Shown piece by piece: positions 15,311 through 25,649 of a stretch of DNA of 64,000 bases; within the stretch, counting starts at the first letter, position 1, and every line of letters begins with the position of its first letter. The notes below the pieces were generated by a model, which saw only the letters and a program-made list of their open reading frames with translations, was not told the origin of the DNA and searched no databases. The stretch is from Rhinopomastus cyanomelas. Taxonomy: Eukaryota; Chordata; Aves; Bucerotiformes; Rhinopomastidae. The DNA lies in the NCBI GenBank assembly GCA_013400115.1, contig VXBP01008604.1:119135-183134 (forward strand), written 5' to 3'. The translations under genes and the position numbers were made by a program.

Positions 15311-15745
15311 GACCTTGGGTGCGTGGAGTGAGAGAGGGATGGAGTTTCACCTGCTGAGTAACAGCCTTTTCTATGAATCTTCACTCTTCTCATCCTGTGG
15401 GATCCACTCAGTGGCTGAAGTGAGCCTTTGCCTCCCAGACTCAGTGTGTTGGATGAATGTTTGAGGCTTGGAGCTGTCTAGGTTGGTCCCAGAGTTGGGG
15501 TAGTTAATGGGAGGTGGGTTAGTGCCTCTAACAAGTGACCCTGGTGAGCTGAGGCTTCAGAGGGCTGCAGTGGGTGATGATTTGTACTTGGGCCTTTTGG
15601 AAGGGATGGGGGGAAGTAAATCTGGTGGATTTGGATCTCTCTGTGTGACACTGGCAGCTGTTTCTGCCGAGAGAAGAAGGAAAACCTGTGGTTTCTCTGG
15701 ATTCCTCTCCTTGCGCAGGAACTGCAGTGAGGAAATGAAACGGAG
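15311..15745. other. FTH1-BEST1 convergent intergenic spacer
   Basis: No exon, RNA gene or clear repeat was seen. Poly(A) signals of the two facing genes are 0.98 kb apart, so this spacer separates their 3' ends. Confidence 0.5.
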
Positions 15746-15749
15746 GGGC

Positions 15750-16363
15750 CTGTGTCTGGGCTTTGCTTTTATTTGTGAGGGCAGACAGCAAAACCCCACA
15801 GCTGGAGGGTGCCTGCTACCACCCAGGTGGCTTCTCTGAGCACTGCTGGGTGTGAGGAGGAGCTGCAGGAGGAGGCAGCGTGCTACCTGCTCTGGTGGGT
15901 GCTTCCCCTGCCCTAGATCCCGTTACCCTTCTAGTGGTGGGAAGCACCAGCTAGACAGGACTTAAAGAACCACTGTGGGGTCTGGGTCACCATCGAGGTG
16001 ACCTTCAGTCCCTGACTTCCCCCCCGAGTACCTCGAGCGAGTCTGGCTTGGGCAGGGTCTTGTGGCAAAGCTGATTAGGGAGGTTTTCTTGGGCTCTCCC
16101 TCTGGTTTGGGCTACACGTGTGCTCCAGGCTGGTCCCTGCGATCCTGAAGTGCTCGAGAATCTCCCTGTTCTGCTGCTAGTGTGGAAGGGTTTTTGTTGC
16201 TGCGACACTCGGGTGCCCCTGAGGCCGGTGGCACTGTGCCATGGGTGCTGGCTTTAGCCCAAGGCCGGGCTCCAGCTCTGTGCTTGGGCAGCCGCCAGGG
16301 CGGCCAGATGTGGAGACCCCGCGGTATCGGGAGCGCCGCAGGCACCTCGCCAGGACGTCTCCT
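15750..16363 (-). other. BEST1: BEST1 3' UTR (inferred)
   Basis: Sequence from the TAG stop to the poly(A) signal. No repeat was recognised inside it. The limits are inferred from the signal, not from a transcript. Confidence 0.65.
15768..15773 (-). terminator. BEST1: BEST1 poly(A) signal (TTTATT on plus strand)
   Basis: AATAAA on the minus strand about 590 bases beyond the BEST1 stop codon. It is the first one found downstream. Confidence 0.75.
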
Positions 16364-17564
16364 CTAGCTGCACTGATCTATCTGCTCCTCGCAGGCGCTC
16401 TCGCTGCTCTCCATGATCACCTCCATCAGCCCCACGTAGTCGCCTTCGGCTAGCGAGATGCCGGAGTCGTTGGGGGATGGACTCTCTGCTCTTCTTGGCT
16501 CCTTCGCGGGGGCGGTGTTGGCGCTTCCGCTCCCAGGATCTCTCGTGTTCCTGGGAAGCTCTGCCGGGTGCTGGTCCGGAGCGCTCTCGGCATCCTCTAA
16601 ACTGGGGCTGTGGCCATCAGGGCCCGCGCTGGCCGTGTGGGATCTCCCCAGCGCCGGAGATGTCACGGGGGTGAAGGAGAAGCAGAGCGAGGTGCTGCCC
16701 GCAGGGGTTTTGTTACTGGGGGTGTGGAAGGCGCTGGAATGCTCAGAGCTGGGAGTGGCTGACGCCGTGTTCTCCAGGGTCAGCCAGGGTGGGTGGGAAG
16801 CTCTGGAGCTCTTCAGGCTCTTGAAGCTACCCTGCTTCTCGGGCTCGGGGGACTCTGCCAGGAAGGGGAATTTAGGGCTGTCCGACACCGTGGCCTGAGC
16901 TCCCGGGCTTCCCGTGGCAGCAGCGTCGCGGCTTTTACCGCTGGGTTGGCTCTGCTCCTCCTCCACCGTCACGGCCAGCGAGTCGGGGCCTCTGCTCCGG
17001 TCCGTGGGCCAAACGAACGTCTCCTTCGCGGCAGAGCCGAGGGAGCTCTGGCTCTTGTACACGTCGCTGGCCCGGGAAGGCGACGAGCTGGCGATGCCGT
17101 CCCGCAGCGAGGAGGAGCAGGCGGCGATGCTGGAGAGCGCGGGAGGCTTCTTGCGCCCCGGGCGCCTGGAGGGGAAGATCATGGGGATGGAGCTGATGGG
17201 CGTCTGCGGGGCGCTGTAGAAGCCGGGTCGCTCGTAGAACGGGGTCGACATGAAGGCATCGAACTCCCTCAGCTTCCTGTCTTCGCTCTCCCACTGCTCC
17301 TGGGAGCCGCAGTCACCCCGTGGCTGGGTGATGCCACAAGGGCTGCCGGCTTTGCCCACGTCGTGGTAGGTGTAGTGGGAGAAGGGGGCTGGGGGGTCTC
17401 CCCGCCGGCGCAGCAGGTTCATCCGGGAGGAGGATCTGGAGAAACTCGGCGACTGGACGCCGAGGAGGCGGCCCAGGTGTCCCAGGAGCGGGGTGGAGTG
17501 GTTGGCCTCCTCGTTCTCTTTAATTTGCTCCAGGGGCTGGAACTCCATCTCTTCTTTCTGCATG
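16364..17564 (-). CDS. BEST1: BEST1 last coding exon, long C-terminal tail
   Basis: About 400 codons after acceptor ttgcccag; the split serine codon continues MQKEEMEFQPLEQ, matching the human KEEMEFQP motif. A YSAPQTP-type motif is conserved. The rest is Ser/Pro-rich and likely disordered, with C-terminus EEQIDQCS. Human tails are shorter, so much of this exon is bird-type sequence. Confidence 0.93.
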
Positions 17565-20500
17565 CTGGGCAAGGGCAAAGCGAGCCGTTAGGTGGCCACA
17601 GGAGTGAACTGGCTTGCCATGGAGAGGCTGCAGCACCGGGAAAGCCACTGCCAGGGGCAAGCAGACCTCTGCCTGCGTTGCCTGGGTCGATGGGGATGAG
17701 GTTGGGCAGGGTCCTACACGCTGGCCACTAGAACCCCCTGCAGCTGCAGACTAAAGGGGGCTAAAGCGGGACCTGGCAGTGCTGAGTGACAACCAGGAGC
17801 CAGCAGGGGGCCCAGGTGGCCCAGAAGGCCAATGGCATCCTGGCCAGCAGGACCGGGGGGCATCATTCTCTGCCTTGTTGATACTTTGAGCCTCAAAGTA
17901 TCTTAGGCTGGAGGAAGATGCTGCTCCTTGCTCCGGATCAAGGCCTGATCCAAGGTGTCAGACACTGCCAGGTCCCCACTAACCCCTGTCCCTCACCCCA
18001 CAGCTTTGCACCCCTCCAGACAAGGAGATTCCCCCCTGCCCTGTGCAGCCTGGGGAACCCTCTTAGGGAATACATTGGTCCTCGGGGCCAACCTCAACCA
18101 ATCTGAGGTCACATCTCCTTGTCCTGTACCTCCTCAGGGAGTTACGGAGAGGGAGGAGGTCTCCTCAGCCTCTCCTCAGCAGACTTCCCCTGCTGTCCCT
18201 TCCCCTGTCCCCCGAGCCTCCCCCTCAGCAGTTCAATCCCCCCAGTTCCTTCAGCTGCTTCTCGCAGCACTGGTGCTCCAGCCTCTTCTCCGGCTCCGGC
18301 CCCACTCCAGCCCCTCAGAGGAGTGAGAGGCCCCACACTGACCCCCAGGATTTGAGGCGGCGCCTCCCCAGTGCCCAGTCCAGGGCAGAGCAGAGCGTGT
18401 CTGCACCCACCTGATGTCAAAAGTGGAGCCGAGGAACGACGGGCGCTTGTACTCGGCAGTGGCTGCGGTGTAGGGCGGCTGCGGGTCCGGCTCATTCCAG
18501 TACAGATCCTTCTCCAAAATGGGTAGATCCTGGTGCATCTCATCCACTGCCAGAAGGGAGACCTGCGGGGGACAGCGGCCGTGTCACGCGGGGGGCAACG
18601 GGACGCGGGGCCAGAGGGAGCCAGGGGAGCGCTGGGCTTGCTCTGGGCTTTCCTGTCACTCGGGTTGTCTTTCACATGGAAGGATTTGACTCACTGGAAG
18701 GGAAGAGATGCTGAAGGAGACAGCACAGCAAGGTGCTCACTGGGACAGAGGAGCTGGAGGCAGGGCTGGATGTGATGGGGATGTGCTGGGTGGCAGAGGT
18801 GCTGCAGGAGAACCTTGTGACTGCCCTGATGACCCTCCAGCTGCAGCCCCACTGCTGGACCCTGCACATCAAGCTCCTCTGGGCTTCCCACTCCTAGAAG
18901 GACCTTGAGGGGCTGGAGTGGGGCCAGCTCCTTCTGCCTCCTTTACCTGCAGGTTCCTGTCAATGAGCCAGTTGGTTTCAAAGTCATCATCGTCCTCCCC
19001 GAAAGGGTTGATGAGCTGCTCAGCTACCTGCGTGTGGAGAGAGCACAGCAAAGGGCATCACGGTGACGCCTGCCCCGTTCCCTGTGGGGCAGAGCAAAGT
19101 GTGATGGACCCTGACCACACCTGGGTCCCCTGGGGATAAAAAGAAACCCCTTGGTGGGGTCAGCTTCCAGCTCCGGGCTCATGCCCTTGGGACTCACCTT
19201 TAACCAACCAGCGTAGAAGAAGAACTGCAGGAAGGTGAAGACGGGCACGAAGAGGTCGAGCTCGTGGCCAGGGTAGGCTTTCTGCGGGTCCAGGAACTGC
19301 CGCCCGATCAGACAGGCCAGGAAGAAGCTGTACACAGCCACGGTCACCACCTGCGGAAGGAGGGGCGTGAGATCCCAGCTCTCCCAGTTCCAGTGAGCCA
19401 CTGGGGCTCCGCTGCAGCTCCGCAGCCTTCGGGAAGCCCTCGGTTCAGCTCAGCTTCTGCTGCAGGAAGCTCTGGGGGTCTCCTTTTGGCTGCTCCATGC
19501 ACTGGGACCTCATTCCACAACCATCCCTGCAGCGACAGGCAGGGAGAAGGAAGCAGGTGGCAACCTGGGTGGAAGGAGCTGGAGCAGCCATCACAGAGAT
19601 TCATAGAATTAGCAGGTTGGAAGGGACCTCCAGCATCATCTAGTCCAAACAGAGTTTGAATGAGATGTCCCAGCAGTGGGACAACCCAAGAGGGACATTG
19701 AGGTGATGGAGAGGGGACAGAGGTGGCTACCAGGCTAGGAAGGGATTTGGAATGACTGAGGGAGCTGGGGCTGGAGGTGAGGAGATTGAGGTGAGACCTC
19801 ACTGCTCTCTACAGCGGCTGGAAAGGAGGGTGTAGAGAGGCTGGGGTTGGTCTGTTCTCCCTACAGATAGGATGAGGGGAAATGTTGATGAACATGGGAA
19901 GGGCTCTGCTCAGTGATGGGACAAGGAGCAGTGGGTGTCAGCTGGAACAGAGGAGGTTCCGCATCAATATGAGGAGGAACTTCTTCACAGGAGCACTGGA
20001 AGGGGCTGCCCAGGGGGGTTGTGGAGTCTCCTTCTCTGGAGACGTTTCAAACCTGCCTGGAGATGTCCCTGTGCCACTGGATCTAGGGCATCCTGCTGTG
20101 GCAGGGGGATTGGACTTCCGAGGTCCCTTCCAACCCCTAGTGCTCCGTGACTCTGTGAACCCTGCCTGTGCTGCTGGCTCTGAACGAGCAGCTTCCTTCC
20201 TCGTCCTCACGCTGGGCTGTTTTTTCCTGTTGGAACAGTTGCCCTGTTGCCAGCCCGGATTTCAGGCTCCAATGAGCTTTGGACTCGTCTTCTCCTTTTC
20301 TTCCCCCCTCTGTAATCACGAGACTGGAGCCTTCCCCTTCCCAGTGCCAGAGCCGCTGAGACGTCGGCGTGGCCTTGCCCGCCCCGGCACGTGAGCGGCT
20401 GCTCAACGAGCCACCGTGGTCACGGGGCTCAGGAACTGCTGGCCCTGCTGTTCCTCGCAGGAGAACAACGCGGCTGCTCCCCCGGGGTCAGGGGGACAGG

Positions 20501-23500
20501 CTCTGCCTTTTGCTTGTGCTCCCAGTTTGCAGGAGCTGGGATGGGGCTCCCCGATGTGTTGGGTTTGTGTGGAGAGAGAGAGAGCAGAGAGCTGGGGTGG
20601 GGTCCGCGCGTCGATGGGGGTGCAGAGGTGGGCAGTGAAGCAGCAGGGCTGGGGGGACCCCCTCCTCACCTGGGTGTAGACCAGCGGGATGCTGATCCAG
20701 TCGTAGCCGTAGAGCCGCCCGCACTGGCTGCGCAGGGTGTTGAGCTCCTGCTCAAAGGAAAGGAGGGTCAGGGCGACCCCAGCATCTCCCCGCTGGGGGA
20801 CACGGAGCTTCTCCAGCCCCGCTGCAGCCTCACGCCCTCCTGCTTCTACGGGGCTGAGCTAAGGGCTCCTTTGTCTCGTAGACTTCTTCAGGCTGGAGAG
20901 GCCCCCTGGCATCACCGAGTCCAACCACCAGCCCAGCTTCACCCCAGTGGGGGTCTCACACTTGCCCTGGAGGGATCTGCTCGCTGCCTGGGCGCTTCCA
21001 TCCGAGCCCCGGGATCCCTCCCTAGGTCCCAGCAGGGTTTCTGAGCATCTCAGGAGCCTTGAGTTTCTCTCTCCTGACTAATTGGGTCTAGAGAAGCAGC
21101 CCCGTTGGGTAGGGCTGGTTGCCAGCTCGTGGCCTCCTCCCCAGGGGGCATTTCCCACCAGTCCAGGTCACATCTCAGGGGCCAAGCTCGGCTGTCCCTC
21201 TGCTGACCCTGGCAGGCCCCCAGGTCACTCACGTTCAGGATGCCCTGGAGCAGCACGCTGTCCCGGATCCTCCCCTCGTTCCTGGCTTTCACAGCCAGGT
21301 TGGAGAACCACACGCACGGGATCCAGAACTTGTTGTGGGGGGAATTCAAGCTCTCAAACTTCTTGTGCTCTTCGGGCGTCATGAGGCCTGGGAGGGTGGA
21401 CAACAGGTGGTTAAAGATCTCCCTCTAGGAAACGCTTGAGGAGCGTCTTCCGACAGGATCTGGGGGAGCTCAGGGTGAAGGTTGAGGCTTCTAATCCCCA
21501 CCTGCCTGGTGGGACACTGAGGGGGCTTCAATGACAACCCTTGGCAGGGAGCTGCTGGAGGTGATGCAGGACAGCAACTACAGCAAGTTCTTCTCTTCCA
21601 TGGAGGGTGAGCAGCTCCCAGGGAAGTCTCTGCCCCACTCTGATCAGCTGGTGTCCCAAACCACAACTCAACACCATCCTCATGCAACAACCTCTGGGCA
21701 GAGACCAAAGTTCTTCAACCCAAGTCCTTTCTGTGTCAGCCAGATCTTCCAGCCCTTCAACCCAAGTCGTTCTTGTGTCAACCAGATCTTCCAGCCCTTC
21801 AACCCAAGTCGTTCTTGTGTCAACCAGATCTTCCAACCCTTCAACCCAAGTCTTTCCTGTGTCAACCAGACCTTCCAGGAACCCTCCAACCGCTCGGCGC
21901 CCCCAGTACCCACCTGCCCTGACGACGTGCTCCATGCTGGGGAAGCGCTTGTAGACGGCGGTGCTGACCGAGCGCAGGATGAGGACGCTGCACAGGTTGC
22001 TGTAGCGCATGAGGGTGCGACGCAGCAGCCGCCCGTACTCGTCCTGCCCGTCCACGTTGCAGGAGACCAGGTTCATGATGCGGTCGGGCCACGGGATGCT
22101 CTCGTACTGGGCCCACCAGCGGGACACCACCAGGGCCACGTAGAAGCCTAGAGGGGAGCAGGGGGGTTGGACTGGATGATCTTTCGAGGTCCCTTCCAAT
22201 CCCTAATGTTCTGTGACTCTGGTAGTCCTCTGGTCATCCTCGTGGCCCTTCTTTGGCCCCTCTCCAGCCTTTTGTGTCTAGTGGGGACCAGCACTGAACC
22301 CAGGACTCAAGGTGGGCACTGGGGAGAGCAGGATGACGACTTCTTTATCTCTGCTGGCGATGCCCAGCACCCTGCTTCTGCTGCTGCAGCACCCTCTTCC
22401 CTCACGTGGACCCTCCCGTCCACCGACTTGCCCGGGTCCCCGTCTAAGGGTGGGTCCCAGTCCAAGCTGCGCTGGTGGGTCGCCTCTTCCCGGCTGCAGG
22501 ACCTCACGCTTGTCCCCACAGAAATCCCTGAGGCTCCAGCCTGTCCAGGTCTTCTCCCTCCCTCCCTCCCGGGGCGCTGGCCTCCCTGCTCCTTGTGGTG
22601 TCACCCACAAGGGACGTCGGGGCGCTCCTCACCCAGCACGAAGGAGACAGGGATGAGCTCGGCGTAGCTGTTGCAGTAGAGCGCCAGCTTCTCGAACATC
22701 AGCCTCTGGCTCTCGCTCAGCATCAGCCTAAGGGGGAGAGACGGGAGAGTCCGTGGCAGGTTGGGCCTCCTGGGACTGGAGGATGGCTGCTTGAGTCGCT
22801 GCCACGAGCCCGAGGGTGACAAGTGAGAAGCCCCTGAGGCACCAGCCCACCTTCCCAGAAGATCCTGCTGAGCAGCTCAAGCCGCCAGCGGGTCTCACGG
22901 GCAGAGTGACGTCCTGCCCCACACCTAGAGCTCCACGTTGAGTCTGTGAAGGAACCACCTAGAGGAGGTCCCTGTCCTTCCTCACCAGACCCAGAGCAGC
23001 TCTCCTCTTACAGCTCTGCGGTCCCAGAGCTGATGTCTGCTCTCCAGAAGGTACCCAAGGTCCTGCCTCTTGCATGACGAGGGAAACTCCCCACTGTGAG
23101 ACATCTCAAGGGCTACTTCAGCCCTGGTCACCACTGAGCTACACCCTGTTCTGCTGGAGGAGACCATCATGTCCAACTTTTCATCCCAGGGAAGAGAAAC
23201 TCTTCCTTCCCCGGGCAGGAAAAGGAGACCTGCCAGCTGCTAAACCATGATGGAGCTTTCCATGGTCCTTCCCCACGGTGAGGAAGGACCTTTCCTCCTG
23301 TGGTTGACCAGCTCTTCTCTGGCTTCACATCAGAAAAGAGCAGGTTGAGATGGGCTGTTAGGAAGAAGTTCTTTGGCAGGAGGGGTGGATGAACAGGTTG
23401 CCCAGGGTGGTAGTTGAGGCCCCATCCCTGGAGATATTCAAGGTGATGCTGGACAAGGCTCTTGGCAACCTGATCTGGTTGAGGGGGTTGGACTGGATGC

Positions 23501-23784
23501 CCTTCGGAGGTCCCTTGCAACCCAACACATTGGTTCTAGGGTTCTTCAGCACAGCTGCTGTCTCGGTACGTCGCAGGTAGGACGGGCTGGGAGCGAGGGG
23601 CTGTTTAGGTTGAGGTTTAGGGCACTTATTACCTGTAGACGAGGCTGATGGTGAAGTAGAGAGAGATGAAGATCAGGAACTCGGAGTAGAGAAGTTTGTA
23701 GATACTTCCCTTCCATTGCAGCAGGAGCTGGGAGAAGGTGCCGAAGCGGGCGTCAGCCACGCGGTTGGTGTAGGTCACCGTCAT
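16364..23784 (-). CDS. BEST1: Bestrophin-1, nine coding exons, complete coding sequence
   Basis: Exons (transcript order) 23784-23633, 22727-22633, 22147-21914, 21387-21233, 20747-20670, 19350-19198, 19027-18947, 18562-18411 and 17564-16364 join in frame to 766 codons plus TAG. Bestrophin-1 is a pentameric Ca2+-activated anion channel of the plasma membrane, best known from retinal pigment epithelium. Neck residues Ile76, Phe80 and Phe84, aperture Val205, and the Ca2+ clasp (Ala10, Gln293, Asn296, Asp301, Asp304) all fall at the expected numbers. The first eight coding exons have the human sizes (152, 95, 234, 155, 78, 153, 81, 152 nt). The last exon makes a tail of about 400 residues, much longer than in human (585 in total). 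A non-coding first exon is not identified. Confidence 0.95.
17735..17870 (+). repeat. CR1-like ORF2-end fragment (BEST1 intron)
   Basis: Sense-oriented wording of the CR1 coding end: cccaggtggcccagaaggcc, aatggcatcctggccagcag. No 3' tail is present. Confidence 0.6.
17895..18410 (-). repeat. CR1-like LINE fragment (BEST1 intron)
   Basis: Antisense CR1 with cttgtcctgtacctcctcag, ctccagcccctcagagg and gcctccccagtgcccagtcc blocks. It runs directly up to the donor side of the preceding coding exon. Confidence 0.6.
18411..18562 (-). CDS. BEST1: BEST1 coding exon, residues 317-366
   Basis: 152 nt. It begins VSLLAVDEMHQDLP, contains YWNEPDPQPPYTAA and ends STFDI plus a split serine. Confidence 0.96.
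18947..19027 (-). CDS. BEST1: BEST1 coding exon with Ca2+ clasp
   Basis: 81 nt, residues 290-316. It contains AEQLINPFGEDDDDFETNW with Gln293, Asn296, Asp301 and Asp304, the Ca2+-binding clasp. Confidence 0.97.
19198..19350 (-). CDS. BEST1: BEST1 coding exon, residues 239-289
   Basis: 153 nt. Membrane segment VVTVAVYSFFLACL and then YPGHELDLFVPVFTFLQFFF, ending GWLK before gtgagt. Confidence 0.97.
19598..19665 (-). repeat. CR1-like LINE terminal fragment (BEST1 intron)
   Basis: attcatagaattagcaggtt, then ggaagggacctccagcatca. Only the last 65 bp are present. Confidence 0.65.
19690..20160 (+). repeat. CR1-like LINE 3' half, sense orientation (BEST1 intron)
   Basis: Sense CR1: gggacaaggagcagtgggtg, tcagctggaacagaggaggt, gaactctgcccag-type block, tggatctagggcatcctgct, ending gaggtcccttccaaccccta and gtgactctgtg. 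It is the reverse complement of the subfamily seen at 42,375 and 61,615. Confidence 0.85.
20670..20747 (-). CDS. BEST1: BEST1 coding exon, residues 213-238
   Basis: 78 nt. Reads ELNTLRSQCGRLYGYDWISI and on to PLVYTQ, flanked by gagcag acceptor and gtgagg donor. Confidence 0.97.
20878..20990 (-). repeat. CR1-like fragment (BEST1 intron)
   Basis: cttcaggctggagaggcccc, then accgagtccaaccaccagcc. Short and diverged. Confidence 0.45.
21233..21387 (-). CDS. BEST1: BEST1 coding exon, residues 161-212
   Basis: 155 nt. Starts with a split glycine then LMTPEEHKKFE and ends GRIRDSVLLQGILN. Val205 is the residue lining the cytosolic aperture; human has Ile. Confidence 0.97.
21714..21885. repeat. 42-bp minisatellite in BEST1 intron
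   Basis: Unit starts ttcaacccaagtcgttcttg and continues tgtcaaccagatcttcc. Starts at 21,756, 21,798 and 21,840 give an exact 42-bp period, with a diverged copy upstream and a partial one at the end. 42 is a multiple of three, so frames stay open through it on both strands without being coding. Confidence 0.9.
21914..22147 (-). CDS. BEST1: BEST1 coding exon, residues 83-160
   Basis: 234 nt. Split glycine, then FYVALVVSRWWAQYESIPWP; ends FPSMEHVVRA plus split glycine. Includes neck residue Phe84. Confidence 0.97.
22160..22215 (+). repeat. CR1-like terminal fragment (BEST1 intron)
   Basis: ggttggactggatgatcttt, then gaggtcccttccaatcccta and ttctgtgactctg: the sense-strand CR1 end. Confidence 0.75.
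22221..22400 (-). repeat. CR1-like fragment, opposite orientation (BEST1 intron)
   Basis: ctcgtggcccttctttggcc, then cccctctccagcc and ccagcactgaacccaggact, the antisense ORF2-end of CR1. It abuts the sense fragment before it, so two insertions or an inversion are joined here. Confidence 0.6.
22633..22727 (-). CDS. BEST1: BEST1 coding exon, residues 51-83
   Basis: 95 nt. LMLSESQRLMFEKLALYCNS and on to IPVSFVL. Carries channel neck residues Ile76 and Phe80. Confidence 0.97.
23330..23550 (+). repeat. CR1-like LINE 3' end (BEST1 intron)
   Basis: Sense CR1: aggaagaagttctttggcag, caggttgcccagggtggtag, ccctggagatattcaaggtg, tggactggatgcccttcgga. Confidence 0.8.
23633..23784 (-). CDS. BEST1: BEST1 first coding exon
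   Basis: 152 nt from ATG, reading MTVTYTNRVADARFGTFS, with Ala10 of the Ca2+ clasp; ends SLVY plus a split arginine. A ccccgcag acceptor ends 8 bases upstream of the ATG (exon begins 23,792), so at least one non-coding exon must lie upstream. Confidence 0.96.
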
Positions 23785-23894
23785 CGCCGATCCTGCGGGG
23801 TGGCACAGCATGAGCTGAGGTGGAAGCTGCCAGCAAGCTTGGACAGAGGGAGGTGCGAGGGGAACCTCAAGTGTCCCACCAAGCGATTTTAGGC

Positions 23895-24002
23895 AGGATG
23901 GATGGATGGAAGGATGGATGGAGGGATGGAAAGAAGGAAGGATGGATGGATGGAAGGATGGATGGAAGGATGGATTGGTGGAAGGATGGACGGATGGAAG
24001 GA
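23895..24002 (+). repeat. (GGAT)n-type simple repeat upstream of BEST1
   Basis: An imperfect array of ggat, ggaa and gaag tetranucleotides such as aggatggatggatggaagga, about 108 bp, G/A-rich on the plus strand. Confidence 0.9.
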
Positions 24003-25450
24003 GATAAAGAGAGAAATAAATAAGCTGAGATCAAAGAGCCAGGTGAGATGGAGTCAGCGACACAGAGAACCTGGAGGAAATCTAGGGTGGGCAATTAATG
24101 TGATGGGCTGGTTGCCTTTTCCCTGTCTTTGAGCAGCTCACAGGGACAGATCTACTTTCTGCTGGAGGTCTTGGCTTCTGCTGTTTGATTCCTGGTGCTG
24201 CAGTAGGTCAGAGCGGGCAGAGTCCACGTGCTCCCCCCCAGCTGCCACAAAGCTCCCTGATTAATTCTCAAGGTCAGCAGCTTGTTCCTTGCTGGGGTGT
24301 TGGGGCTGGTTCCTCTGTCCCGGCGAAGTTGGCCGCAAACGGGGTCTCCTGGAACACCACCAGCAAAACCCCAACCCCAAAGGAGAGGAGAAACCACCCC
24401 AAGGAGATCTCCTGGTGCAGATCCAGCACCCCTGGGGATCTGAGAGGTTGCCCTCGGAATCACCTTCCTATAAACTCCAGTTTATCCAAACAACCCCCCC
24501 CAAACCAGTGGAATCCCATCGATTCCTAATTAATGGCTCATTACTAATTAGCCAACTGCTGGTGTTTTGAAATCAAAAGAGGTTCCTGGGACACGAAGGG
24601 AGGTCCTGGAGCCCCTCACGTTGAGCTCCAACCCCACGGGAAGAATTAAGGGTGGAGGGGGATGTCCCTAAGAGAACCTTCATAATGCTGGGGTCTTGGG
24701 CTCTTCCCTCAACGATGGGGCTGCAGAAGCCCTTCAAGGGAGAGTCCGGCCGTCCCGCTCCGCAGGAGGAGCTGGAGGTGGGTGAGTTGGCGTTGGAGCT
24801 CCTCAGCCGGTCTCTTGGTGGCTACCTCAAGCATCCTTCTGCCGGCCGTGGCTTTTCGGTGCTGCTTCCCTGTCAGGACCGGAGTCGCCCCTCTCACGGG
24901 TTAGATGGGATGAGGAGGGTGTTGGGGGGTGTCCCGACGCTTCTCGGAGCTGGGAAGCGCTCGAGGAGCCTCTTTGTTGCGTGGTTGAGGCTCAGAGTCC
25001 CTTTTTTTACCAAACATGGAAAACTCCGGCTCCCGTCCGTGTAAATAACGGACGGCACCCACCGCCGAGCGGCCCTGCTCCGGCAACAGGATCGGGGCTC
25101 CTTCCCCCCTCCGCTGAAGCGCGTCCCCGCTCGCGTGGGGTGTCCCTCGGCGGGCGACACGCTCACAGGACCGCTCGGGGTGGCGGGAGGCGCTCGAGCG
25201 GACGTGGGGTGGAAGAGTCACCCCGCTCGGAGCTCGGCTGGGGCTGAGCGACGCTCTGGGAACCCAACAGCAGCCGAGACACCCCCATCCCACCCCGCAG
25301 CACCCGGCACCAGGTGTGTCACCCCACCCCGTGGCCGGCAAACACGTCGAGGAGCTCGGCGGCGAGGCCGGAGCGCCGCTCCTTGAGGGCATCTCCCGAC
25401 CCTTGGGCCGTCGCTGGGCTACTTACAGCGGACGGGTGTCCCGGACCCCA
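24003..25450. other. BEST1 upstream region, first exon not identified
   Basis: No coding exon is visible. The stretch becomes CpG-rich after about 24,980 (for example ccgtccgtgtaaataacgga at 25,035). The BEST1 non-coding first exon and promoter should be between here and the AT-rich satellite. No diagnostic sequence lets me place them. Confidence 0.45.
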
Positions 25451-25451
25451 N
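25451..25451. other. Single ambiguous base (possible join)
   Basis: One n inside ccggacccca-n-ccggggcggg in the CpG-rich block. Together with the single n at 26,164, 41,323 and 63,897 it may mark an unresolved join. Confidence 0.6.
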
Positions 25452-25459
25452 CCGGGGCG

Positions 25460-25640
25460 GGGGATGCTCCGAGGGCTCGACAACCCGGTGGCCAGTGGGC
25501 GAACTCCCGGGGCCGACGGGGGCGCGCATGGCCGGGGGTCACGTGACGCGCGGGAGCGCGCAGCGCAGGGCAATGGGGCGGGGGGGGGCGGGCGCGTCTC
25601 CGGGAGCGGCGGCGGCGGGAGAGCCGGAGGCGCCCGGGAT
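25460..25640 (+). promoter_or_regulatory. RAB3IL1: CpG-rich block with palindromic E-box, likely RAB3IL1 5' end
   Basis: Dense CpG and GC boxes (ggggcggggg at about 25,573) with the perfect 10-bp palindrome GTCACGTGAC at 25,538-25,547, a USF/TFE3/MITF-type site. It lies between divergent BEST1 and RAB3IL1, so it could serve either. MITF-type sites are known to drive BEST1 in pigment epithelium, but assignment here is inference. Confidence 0.5.
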
Positions 25641-25649
25641 GAAGCGGGG
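25639..25649 (+). CDS. RAB3IL1: Candidate first coding exon of RAB3IL1 (11 nt)
   Basis: ATG AAG CGG GG followed by a plausible donor gtaggt (gt at 25,650-25,651). It ends two bases into a codon, exactly the phase needed to join the first confirmed exon at 31,054, giving MKRG-QTSFEED and a 370-residue protein (human 382). Support is phase, donor and CpG setting only. No homology can be judged from three codons, and the intron would span the assembly gap. Confidence 0.35.

Noticed and set aside
16793..17731. 312-codon plus-strand open frame
   Set aside because: It is antisense to the BEST1 last exon. GC-rich Ser/Pro coding sequence gives open antisense frames; no start or splice support.
21714..21885. 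CRISPR-like array (also 24-bp array at 51,029)
   Set aside because: No unique spacers between repeats, and the host is a vertebrate. These are minisatellites.
21531..22199. Long open frames on both strands across 21.5-22.2 kb
   Set aside because: They combine a real BEST1 exon with the 42-bp minisatellite in the intron. The donor at 21,913 ends the exon before the repeat.
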